Shown: positions 34,772 to 42,371 of the stretch, piece after piece | How the letters are laid out: each line of letters starts with the position of its first letter | Numbering within the stretch: position 1 is the first letter of the stretch | Source of the DNA: Hymenobacter sp. BT18 | GTDB lineage: Bacteria > Bacteroidota > Bacteroidia > Cytophagales > Hymenobacteraceae | Length of the DNA stretch: 64,000 nucleotides | Reading direction: 5' to 3' | Assembly (NCBI RefSeq): GCF_012273015.1 | Contig: NZ_CP050954.1 | Coordinates: 744,001 to 808,000, forward strand | Program-made: the position numbers and the translations under genes | The notes under the pieces: model-generated | What the model saw: only the letters and a program-made list of their open reading frames with translations | What the model was told of the DNA's origin: nothing | Database searches by the model: none

Positions 34772-35845
34772 TTATGAAGCATTTGGTAAGCTCTGGTAGC
34801 GGGCCAGGGCCTCCAGGCAGAAAGCCGTGGTCAGTTCCTCGGAGCCCCAGCCCCGCAGCCGTTTGCGCCCACCGTAGTACAGGCGCCAGCGGGGCCATTC
34901 CCCGGCTGGCTGCTGCTGGGCCAGCAGAAACTCGATGGCGGCAGCTAATTCCGGCGGGTAGCTGCCCCAGGAAAGCAGGGCGCAGGCGGCCAGGGCCGTA
35001 TCGAGTACCGTTTCGCCCAGGCGCCCATCGGGCTGGGCGGCCGCGCAAATGCGCGCGGTTACGCTGGACCGGGCCGGCGCCAGCCCGGTAGCCCCGTTGT
35101 GGTAAGCCCGCCCAAAGAAGTAGTAGACCGAGTACACATTCAGGTACCACTTATCACAGCTGGCTTCGCGGCCTTCTGCGATGATGCGCAGCAGATAGGC
35201 CTCCACCGCCCGGGTTTCGGCCCTTTCCCCGAGGTAGTACAGCACGTTGGCATTCACCACGGCATCTACATCCTGGCGGGCCGCTTCGGCCCGCCAGAAG
35301 AGTACACTCTGCCGCACCGACAGCAGCTGGGGCAAGGTAAGGCGCCAGTAGGGGCCGTAAGCTACCGGGCGCAGGCGAGGTATCAGCCAGGTATAAAAGA
35401 GGCCTTCCCGATTGCGGTTTGCCAGCAGCAGCGGGATATTCGTCGGCTTGGGACAGTCAATGCCGCGGGCTTGCAGCAGGGCGGAAATACAGGCGGTATC
35501 GTCGAGGTCAGGGGGGGAAAAGGCGTAAAAGGGGTGCCAGCCAGGAAAGTGCTGCCATACCCCGCCCCGCTGCATCTGGTACTGTAAAAACCTGGTAGCC
35601 CGCGTCAGCATTTCCTCCGCCCTTGGCTCACCAGCCACGTATAGCAGGCAATTGCTCACCAGCACGGTCGGGAACAAGCTGGGGTCGGGCAGGCAATAAC
35701 CAGCTTGCATAGCCTCGTCGGGCGAGATATACGCGCAGAACTCCCCGTGCGGGTACTGGTGCTGGTGCAGGTAGTCCAGCGCCCGGTCGATGCCCACCGC
35801 CAGGCGGCGTTTTACGTCAGCTGAGGTGCGGCCAGATGCGTCCAT
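34772..35845 (-). CDS. Half-length terpene-cyclase/prenyltransferase-like protein with a DxDD motif
   Basis: This 357-residue soluble helical protein has several hallmarks of the squalene-hopene/terpene-cyclase fold. A DxDD motif lies at D113-L-D115-D116 in PPDLDDTACIS, where class II cyclases have DxDDTA as general acid. QW-like repeats are Q30-YPH-G-E-F36, Q90...GGVW97 and Q311-QPA-G-E-W317. The TVLDTALAACALL segment near 280 is typical of a QW-helix. Known class II cyclases are about 500-900 residues, so this would be one barrel. It may be a small cyclase, a prenyltransferase-subunit-like protein or a non-catalytic relative. It overlaps the ATPase gene by 34 bases and precedes the acyltransferase gene. 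Confidence 0.7.
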   Translation of the reverse strand: MDASGRTSADVKRRLAVGIDRALDYLHQHQYPHGEFCAYISPDEAMQAGYCLPDPSLFPTVLVSNCLLYVAGEPRAEEMLTRATRFLQYQMQRGGVWQHFPGWHPFYAFSPPDLDDTACISALLQARGIDCPKPTNIPLLLANRNREGLFYTWLIPRLRPVAYGPYWRLTLPQLLSVRQSVLFWRAEAARQDVDAVVNANVLYYLGERAETRAVEAYLLRIIAEGREASCDKWYLNVYSVYYFFGRAYHNGATGLAPARSSVTARICAAAQPDGRLGETVLDTALAACALLSWGSYPPELAAAIEFLLAQQQPAGEWPRWRLYYGGRKRLRGWGSEELTTAFCLEALARYQSLPNAS

Positions 35846-37068
35846 TCTACCTCCAGGGTAACGAGTTGGCGGATAATCTGCTGATAATTTTTCTCCAGGC
35901 TGGGCGGGGCCTGCACCGAAAGCTGCGCGGGGGCATCTTCCCAGCCCAACATCGCCACCGGCTGAATAAGGTTTACGTCGTAGATAGATGCTCTCACCAA
36001 GTAGTCCCCAGCCGTGAGCGGGCAGCGCAGGATGCGGGCGTGCAGCGTATGCCGCCCGGCAGGCAGCTGCAGCGCCTGGGTGGTGTAGCCGCCAGTGATG
36101 CAGATCGAGCCGTCGTTGGTGTAAATCAGGAAAGACCAGGCTACCCCGGGCAGGGCTTGCAAGGAATTATACGTCAGCTGCACCCGGATTTCTTCGTCGG
36201 GCTCAACGGGCCCGCCCTGCGGGCCCGTGAAGGTAACGCCCTCAATAACAGCCGGGCGGCTGGCAGTAGGCGTCAGGCGCCCGGGGCCGCTTCGGGCGCC
36301 CGAGCCAAACTGTTGGGCGAAATAATGGTCCAATGCTTCGGTAGCGCCTCCCTGGAAGGCTACCCGGCCTTTTTCGAGCACCAGGCCGCGCTGGCAAACG
36401 GCCTGCACGTGGTGGGCGGCGTGCGAAACCAGAATAATGGAACCACCCCGGGCCAGGTAGCCCATCATATGGTTCAGGCACTTGCGCTGGAAATTGAAGT
36501 CGCCCACGGCCAGCACCTCGTCTACCAGCAGGATGTCGGGGTTGAGGTGGGCCGCCACCGCGTAGGCCAGGCGCGCCGACATGCCGGAGCTGTAGAACTG
36601 CACGGGCATCTCAATGGCGTCGCCCAGTTCGGTGAAGGCAATGATTTCGGGCAGCAGGGGCAGCACCTGGCTGCGGGTAAAGCCCAGCAGGGCCGCCCGC
36701 ACGAAGATATTTTCCCGGCCCGACAACGTGGGGTCAAGCCCGACGCCCAGCTCAATGAGGGCCCCTACCCGGCCGCGCACCTGAATCCGGCCCGCATCGG
36801 GCTTCATCAGCCCGTTGAGCATCTTGAGCAAGGTGCTCTTGCCGGCTCCGTTGGTGCCCAGAATAGCCAGCGCTTCGCCGGCCCGCAGCTCAAATGTCAC
36901 ATCCTGCAGGCTCCAGAACTCGTGCCGGCGCAGGCCGGTGGCTGCGGCCTTAGCCCGGGGCCAGAGCTCGGACCCTATATCCAACAGCCCGTACCAGAGC
37001 GCGGTGCGTAAATGGCGGCTAAACTTTTTGGACAGGCCTTGGACGGATAGAACAACGGACGCAGACAT
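35812..37068 (-). CDS. Wzt-like ABC exporter ATPase with C-terminal carbohydrate-binding domain
   Basis: This 418-residue protein has an ATPase domain with Walker A G71-TNGAGKS-T79, DPTLSGREN typical of the polysaccharide-export branch, the ABC-signature-like SSGMSARLAYAVA near 160-173, and Walker B ILLVDEVLAVGD (about 179-190). A beta-sandwich C-terminal domain (about 255-400) follows, as in Wzt of E. coli O9a, which reads the chain end of a finished glycan. With the ABC-2 permease of the same operon it would move a lipid-linked sugar across the inner membrane. It lies 20 bases after the AT-P450 gene. Confidence 0.9.
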   Translation of the reverse strand: MSASVVLSVQGLSKKFSRHLRTALWYGLLDIGSELWPRAKAAATGLRRHEFWSLQDVTFELRAGEALAILGTNGAGKSTLLKMLNGLMKPDAGRIQVRGRVGALIELGVGLDPTLSGRENIFVRAALLGFTRSQVLPLLPEIIAFTELGDAIEMPVQFYSSGMSARLAYAVAAHLNPDILLVDEVLAVGDFNFQRKCLNHMMGYLARGGSIILVSHAAHHVQAVCQRGLVLEKGRVAFQGGATEALDHYFAQQFGSGARSGPGRLTPTASRPAVIEGVTFTGPQGGPVEPDEEIRVQLTYNSLQALPGVAWSFLIYTNDGSICITGGYTTQALQLPAGRHTLHARILRCPLTAGDYLVRASIYDVNLIQPVAMLGWEDAPAQLSVQAPPSLEKNYQQIIRQLVTLEVEWTHLAAPQLT

Positions 37069-37088
37069 AACAGAAACAAAGAAGATGG

Positions 37089-39311
37089 CTATACCGGCGC
37101 AGTACAGCTAACAGGCAGAGTGGCCAGGGCCCGAAAATGGTCGGAAGGGAAATACTGGGCGGGCTCCAGGGGGGCAGCCGCGCGCAGGCGAGGGTGCGGC
37201 AGCAATACTTCTACCAGCACTTGCTGGACCAGGCGGCGGGTTAAGAAGGCCCCGATGCAGTGGTGGGCGCCGCCGCCAAAAGCCAGATGCCGCTGGGCCG
37301 GACGCTGCATATCCAACTCATCGGGCCGGTCGAATACCTCTGGGGCCCGGTTAGCGGAGCATAAGCTCAAAAGCACTACCGTGCCCGCCGGCAGCCGTTG
37401 CCCACCTAGTTCAACCGCTTCCGTGGTAACACGGTGCAGCAGCATTTCGGGGGGGTCGAGGCGCAGGCATTCCTCGATAAAGCGGGGTAACAGCTCCGCC
37501 GACGCCCGCAGCTCTGCCGCCAAAGCCGGGTGCATCAGCAGCTGCCGCATGGCACTGCTAAGCATGGCACTGGTGGTAGCGATACTGGCCAACCAGAGCA
37601 GCCGCAGCAGCTTTACCACGGCCTCGGTGGTAAGCGTCCCCTCCGCCAGCTGCCGCAACAGGTGGGCGGTTACCCCAGGCTGGCCCACCGCAGGGTGGTT
37701 CTGCAGCCACTGGGTGAGCACCTGTGCCACCCGATCAATGTAGCTAAGCTGATAAACATAGCCGGCCTGCTCTTCCTGAAGTGAGGCTATTACCGCCGCT
37801 GGCAAGCCAAGGAGTTGGTTAGCTACGGCTTGTGCCAAAGGCATAGCCAAGGATGTCACAAAATCAAACGACGGCTCTTGTTCCAAAGCGGCGAGGTGCT
37901 GGCGCGTCCACTGCACAGCGTAGCCGGTGAGGTCTTGCAGGGCCGCCGGCGTAAAGAACCCTTGCATCTGCTTGCGCATGAGCCCGTGGTAAGGCGGGTC
38001 GGCCCCCAGCAACGCTGCTTCGAACTGCGCATGCACCTGGCTGGAGAACTGATGAGGCTCCTTGAGAATGGTATCCACCAACGAGTAGTCGAGCACCAGC
38101 CAGGCGTTGTAGTTCGGCAGGAAGTAGAGTGGGGCTGCCCGGCGCAGGTAAGCCAGCACCGGAGACGGGTCCGTCAGGTAATGGGTGCTACCTAGGTCGA
38201 GCTGTTCAGCATAAACCTGCGGGGTGAAAGATATTGGAGCGCCCCCCAAGCCCGTGCGGCGTAACTGGCGGCAGGCCTGCTGAACCATGGCAGCTTCCGG
38301 CTGTCCTTGTTGCATGGACTCTATAAGGCGTGGTGGCTGCGGCAGGCGGCGTAAGGTTTTGGTGAGCTGGCTTTTTAAAAAGGAATGTCCCACGTACACC
38401 CAATTGGAAAACCCTGCCGCCGACGTTACCTGCAATTGAGTATGGCTGTAGGTTGGGCTAGCCAGCATGTCGTACCAATAACTGGCAGGCAGTACTGTAC
38501 CGCGAGGAATCAATATTTCCCGGAAAGCACAATAGAAATCCACCCGCAGCGGCTCGGGGCGTATGTGCTGCAAATGCTCCCACATTTTTGCTTGATGTGG
38601 AGCTATCAGCGGGGTGTGGTAAGGCCAGGTTGGGCTGCCGGGCATTACCTGAGCCTGCACTCCTTGGGTACGCAGGTAGCGTAGGGCGGCCTCTTTATCA
38701 TTTTGGTGGCAGAGGGCCATGATTTTTTCTGGACCTGACTCATAAATAGGCAGCAGGGGCACCGGGCAAGCAGCTAAGACTGGAGCAGCGGCAGCCATAC
38801 CCAGCAGAATAAGCAGCGGAATATAAGTGGGAGGGCCAGTCTTGTTGACCTGCGTTAGGGCGCAGTTGATCCGTACGGCATCTTTAAGGCTTAGTCCGCC
38901 CGCGGCATACACCGCTGCTACCTCCCCCTGGCTCTGCCCTAGCGTGGCCGTCGGCACAATTCCCTTTGACCGCAACAGGGCACATAGGCCCAGTTGGCTA
39001 GCCAGAATGTGGTAAACTATTTCGTGCTCGGGCAAGGCGTTGGGCTCCAACGGTACTTTCTCGAAGCCCGCCAGAATAGTTTCGTTGGCGAATTCCCGGT
39101 GGTACTCATCAATTTCCTGGATAGTAGCCCGGAATACGGGTTCCTGAGCATACAGCTCCTTTCCCATGCCCGGCCAGTTTTCATAACGCCCGGCAAACAG
39201 AAAGAGGCTGGTTTCTGGGGGAGCCTCAAACCAGCTTGCAACCCGAGTGGCTGCCTTGCGGGGCTGGCGCAGGGCCTGGTAGGCAAGATGGGCGAAACGA
39301 GGCAGGGCCAT
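37089..39311 (-). CDS. Acyltransferase-cytochrome P450 fusion protein
   Basis: This 740-residue two-domain protein lies in the exporter operon. The N-terminal half (about 30-330) is a FabD/polyketide-type acyltransferase: FLFAGRYENWPGMG, the nucleophile S127 in L-GQSQGE (His of GHSxGE replaced by Gln), and H232 in WPYHTPLI. The second half (about 360-740) is a P450: DPPYHGLMRKQMQGFFTP, an I-helix WLASIATTSAML where the usual acid before Thr is Ala578, E614-x-x-R617, and a heme loop FGGGAHHCIG with C685. It would load an acyl group and hydroxylate a substrate, but neither is shown. An ATG at 39368 adds 19 residues. I know of no described protein with this order of domains. Confidence 0.85.
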   Translation of the reverse strand: MALPRFAHLAYQALRQPRKAATRVASWFEAPPETSLFLFAGRYENWPGMGKELYAQEPVFRATIQEIDEYHREFANETILAGFEKVPLEPNALPEHEIVYHILASQLGLCALLRSKGIVPTATLGQSQGEVAAVYAAGGLSLKDAVRINCALTQVNKTGPPTYIPLLILLGMAAAAPVLAACPVPLLPIYESGPEKIMALCHQNDKEAALRYLRTQGVQAQVMPGSPTWPYHTPLIAPHQAKMWEHLQHIRPEPLRVDFYCAFREILIPRGTVLPASYWYDMLASPTYSHTQLQVTSAAGFSNWVYVGHSFLKSQLTKTLRRLPQPPRLIESMQQGQPEAAMVQQACRQLRRTGLGGAPISFTPQVYAEQLDLGSTHYLTDPSPVLAYLRRAAPLYFLPNYNAWLVLDYSLVDTILKEPHQFSSQVHAQFEAALLGADPPYHGLMRKQMQGFFTPAALQDLTGYAVQWTRQHLAALEQEPSFDFVTSLAMPLAQAVANQLLGLPAAVIASLQEEQAGYVYQLSYIDRVAQVLTQWLQNHPAVGQPGVTAHLLRQLAEGTLTTEAVVKLLRLLWLASIATTSAMLSSAMRQLLMHPALAAELRASAELLPRFIEECLRLDPPEMLLHRVTTEAVELGGQRLPAGTVVLLSLCSANRAPEVFDRPDELDMQRPAQRHLAFGGGAHHCIGAFLTRRLVQQVLVEVLLPHPRLRAAAPLEPAQYFPSDHFRALATLPVSCTAPV

Positions 39312-39354
39312 GAGAAAAGATGAAAAAGCAAGAAAAGCACATTGGTGGTGGCCG

Positions 39355-40185
39355 CTACATGCGGGCAATAAGGTGGGGCCGGGCCACCCGGTACACCAGC
39401 CAGCTAACCAACAGCAGCGCGCCTGAGCCCAGCAATACGTAGTTAAACCCCAGGGTTGGCAGCAGGCCCTCGCCCAGCAGCCAACGCCGGGTAGTAGCCA
39501 GCAGCGGCGCTACAGGGTTGAGGCGCAGCCAGCTCGCCAAATGAACTGGGGGCGTATACACCACGGGCGTCACCAGAAACCATAGATTCAGCGCAATGGC
39601 CAGAGCATTCGACAGATCGGTGTAGAGCAGGCCCACGGGTGCCAGCAGCCAGCCCAGAGCCAGCCCAAACAGCAGCAGCGCCCCCACCCCCACGGGCACC
39701 AGCAGCAGCGTGGGCGACCAAGTCAGGCCAAACAAGGGCAAAACCAGCACCAGCAGCAGCAAGCGCACTACCTGGTTGAAAACGACCACGCCCATGCCCG
39801 CTACCAGAAAGGCCTCGTGGGGTACGCGCACCTTCGCCAACGTAGCCTTTACAGCTGTGAGCTGTTGCAGGGGGCACTGTACTGCCTCCACAAAGCCCTG
39901 CCACAGAAACACCCCGGCCATGACGAAGACAGGATATGGCACACTCAGTTCCTGCTGCGAAACAATGCGGGCCCTGCCCAGAAACGTCCAGACCAACCCC
40001 ACTACGATGGGTGGAATCAGCATCCAGGCGTAGCCCAGCACGCTCTGGCGCACCTGCACTTTGAGGTTGCGCACAAACAGCTGGCGGCTTACGGGCAGGA
40101 TCACGCGCAGGTCGCGGCGCAGGTCGCGCAAAAATGCCCGGGGCGTGGCTACGGCGGAAGCAGAGGTGTAGATAGTTTCTTGCAT
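39355..40185 (-). CDS. ABC-2 type exporter permease (Wzm-like)
   Basis: This 276-residue inner-membrane protein has six helices in the Wzm/TagG layout. Family wording includes RNLKVQVRQSVLGYAWMLIPPIVVGLVWTFLG after a cytoplasmic N-terminus, a helix with VFVMAGVFLWQGFVEAV, and the late VVYTPPVHLASWLRLNPVAPLLATTRRWLL block. It would form the pore for a lipid-linked glycan, working with the Wzt-like ATPase two genes downstream. It is the first gene of the operon. A promoter must lie in the 118 bases shared with the divergent UbiA-like gene. Confidence 0.92.
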   Translation of the reverse strand: MQETIYTSASAVATPRAFLRDLRRDLRVILPVSRQLFVRNLKVQVRQSVLGYAWMLIPPIVVGLVWTFLGRARIVSQQELSVPYPVFVMAGVFLWQGFVEAVQCPLQQLTAVKATLAKVRVPHEAFLVAGMGVVVFNQVVRLLLLVLVLPLFGLTWSPTLLLVPVGVGALLLFGLALGWLLAPVGLLYTDLSNALAIALNLWFLVTPVVYTPPVHLASWLRLNPVAPLLATTRRWLLGEGLLPTLGFNYVLLGSGALLLVSWLVYRVARPHLIARM

Positions 40186-40303
40186 TCTACTTCAGGGTAA
40201 CGACTTTAGTGGGCCGGAGCCGAATGATTAGAATCGGAAATTTACGGTGCTCCGCACAGATTCTGGTACACCCCTGCTATACTAGCCTTCTTTTTTACTG
40301 TTC

Positions 40304-41365
40304 ATGCCTCCTGCTTCATCCCGCCTACGCACTTGGTTTCCGCAGCTTTCGGGGCTGGCCCGGGCCCAGGAATGGTGGGAATACAAGCTGGCGCCCATTC
40401 TGGCTACGGCCTACGCCACTACCCTGGTCACGGCGGCCCCGCTTGGCCGCTTACCCACGGGCCTGCTGTTTCTGCTGGCCTCCTTGATTGTGGGCGCCAC
40501 CTACGTGAGCCTGCTCAACGATTTCACCGACCGCGCCGAGGACCAGGCCGCTGGCAAGCCCAACCGCCTGGCCGCCGCCTCCCCCGGGCTGGTGCGCGCG
40601 TTGTTTAGCCTGTGCCTGGGTAGCGGACTGCTTTTCGGTTGGTACGCGGCACGTTTAAGCTCTCTGGCTGCGCTGTTGTATTTAGGTGCCTGGGTGGCCT
40701 ACACGCTCTACTCCCTCCCCCCTTTCCGGTGGAAAACCCGGGGCGCCCTGGGCCTGCTGGCTGATGCAGCCGGGGCGCACCTGTTTCCGCAGCTCTTTAC
40801 GGTGGCGCTGGTCAGTGCCTGGCTAGGGCGGGCAGTGCCCCTACCCTGGCTGCTGCTGGTGGGCGTCTGGTCTCTGGCTTGTGGCGGGCGCAACATCATC
40901 TGGCACCAGTTGCACGATGAGGCAAACGATGTCCGGACGCAAACGGCCACGTTTGTAGTTCGCTGGGGTGCGCGATGGGCCCGCCATTTGGCCGAAAGAA
41001 TCTTGTTTCCGGTGGAGGTTGTGGCCTTTGCAGGGCTGCTCTGGCTGGGGCAGGCTCCGTTGGCCTGGCTGGCGCTGCTGGTATATGGCGGGCTGGTGTG
41101 GTTCCGGTTGCGCCAGTGGGGCATTGTACCCGTGGTGGCGGCCCCCCGCGCCAAGTACCAGCTGTGGCTTAATGAGTATTACGAAGGGCTATATCCGCTG
41201 GCCATGCTGCTCACCGCAGCCTGGCCGCTGCGTGCGGTCGGCGCGGGCCTCCTGATCGTGCATGGGTTGCTGTTTTCCCAGCGCCTCCGGCAAACGGCAC
41301 TAACGCTCTGGGCAGGGGCCCTCACATTGGGTGCCCGGCTGCGGCGGGTTTGGCGGCTGCGCTAG
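40304..41365 (+). CDS. UbiA-family membrane prenyltransferase
   Basis: This 353-residue polytopic protein has both prenyl-diphosphate sites of the UbiA superfamily. The first is N72-D-F-T-D76-R-A-E-D80 (NDxxDxxxD), followed by GKPNRL as in family members. The second is H204-D205-E-A-N-D209-V-R-T-Q-T (DxxxD). Other helices are hydrophobic and fit the usual nine. It would join a prenyl chain to an acceptor such as an aromatic ring, a phosphoribose or a sugar. It is divergent from the exporter operon and convergent, by 14 bases, with the GT2 gene. Its product type cannot be read from the sequence. Confidence 0.88.
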   Translation: MPPASSRLRTWFPQLSGLARAQEWWEYKLAPILATAYATTLVTAAPLGRLPTGLLFLLASLIVGATYVSLLNDFTDRAEDQAAGKPNRLAAASPGLVRALFSLCLGSGLLFGWYAARLSSLAALLYLGAWVAYTLYSLPPFRWKTRGALGLLADAAGAHLFPQLFTVALVSAWLGRAVPLPWLLLVGVWSLACGGRNIIWHQLHDEANDVRTQTATFVVRWGARWARHLAERILFPVEVVAFAGLLWLGQAPLAWLALLVYGGLVWFRLRQWGIVPVVAAPRAKYQLWLNEYYEGLYPLAMLLTAAWPLRAVGAGLLIVHGLLFSQRLRQTALTLWAGALTLGARLRRVWRLR

Positions 41366-41379
41366 CCGGCCGGCATCAG

Positions 41380-42354
41380 CTACAGGCTTTCTGAAGCCAG
41401 CTCGTCGGGCCGGAAGCGGTTGCGCAGAAACAGCCAGAGCATGGTGGCTCCGTGGTAGCTGCTTTGCAGCGGAGCCAGGGCAAAGGCCTTTTGTATGGAG
41501 AGGCGCACCTGCCCGGAGTGCCCGCCGCGCTTCCACAGCAAGTGGGCAAAATTGAGATGATGCGTAGCTAACTGGCGCTGCAGTAGCCGCCGCTCGGCCA
41601 GCGTTACTTGTCCGGCAAACCGCTCGGCCAGCAGCATCCCGTCGTGCAGGCCCAGGCGCTCTATGACTTCCAGGTTTTCCCGGCCATCGTACACGTTGTC
41701 GCGCTGCATACACTTCACCCACGAGGGCTGCAGCGTGAAAGCCGCCTTACAAGGCCGGTTCATCACCATATCCAGTATCAGGCACCAGTCGTCGGCAATC
41801 AGCATGCGCTCATTCCAGTTGCTCACCATGGAGCTACGACGAATAACCAGGGCCGAAGACGGCGCCGGGCACGTTTCCAGGAACAGGCGGCGTACCAGCG
41901 TCGGGCTCAGCAGCCACCACTCCCCGGCTGGCTGGCGCATATACCGGCGCCACCAGCTTTGTGTGGCCAACTGGCTCAGGTGGCTAGGGTTACGAGAATC
42001 GCGGTGGTGATTCAGAAATACAAAATCGAGCTGGTGCTGCACCAGGCAGTTGATGCTCTTAGCCAGAAAGTCGGGCTCCCAGGTATCATCGGAGTCCAGG
42101 GAAGCAATAAACTCCCCCCGGGCATACTGCAGCCCTTTGTTACGGGCCGCTGCCTGCCGCTGGTTGGCTTGGTAGTAGTACTCCACTTCCGGGTAGCCGG
42201 CTAATAGTTCCCGGGTATTGTCCGTCGAGCCATCATCTACCACAATTAGCTGTATAGCCGGGTACGTTTGCGCCCGCACGCTGGCCAAGGCTTTTACTAG
42301 TAAGGCCGACCGATTATAGGTAGGAATAATAACGGAAACCAGGGGGTGATGCAT
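41380..42354 (-). CDS. Family 2 glycosyltransferase
   Basis: This 324-residue GT-A-fold enzyme starts at the ATG at 42354. It begins PLVSVIIPTYNRSALLVKAL, has the nucleotide-sugar segment VVDDGSTDNTRELL, and the metal-binding SLDSDDTWEPDFL (DxD-like) near residue 95. Downstream is the acceptor-side W/R-rich region with WNERMLIADDWCLILD. It would transfer a sugar from a nucleotide donor to a lipid or glycan in the cytoplasm. It follows the GT4 gene at 17 bases, so the two are co-transcribed. An ATG at 42402 would overlap the GT4 gene. Confidence 0.9.
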   Translation of the reverse strand: MHHPLVSVIIPTYNRSALLVKALASVRAQTYPAIQLIVVDDGSTDNTRELLAGYPEVEYYYQANQRQAAARNKGLQYARGEFIASLDSDDTWEPDFLAKSINCLVQHQLDFVFLNHHRDSRNPSHLSQLATQSWWRRYMRQPAGEWWLLSPTLVRRLFLETCPAPSSALVIRRSSMVSNWNERMLIADDWCLILDMVMNRPCKAAFTLQPSWVKCMQRDNVYDGRENLEVIERLGLHDGMLLAERFAGQVTLAERRLLQRQLATHHLNFAHLLWKRGGHSGQVRLSIQKAFALAPLQSSYHGATMLWLFLRNRFRPDELASESL

Positions 42355-42371
42355 ATCAGCACTAAAGATAG

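Noticed and set aside
35836..37011. 391-residue plus-strand frame over the Wzt-like ATPase
   Set aside because: Shadow frame; Walker A and B motifs are on the other strand.
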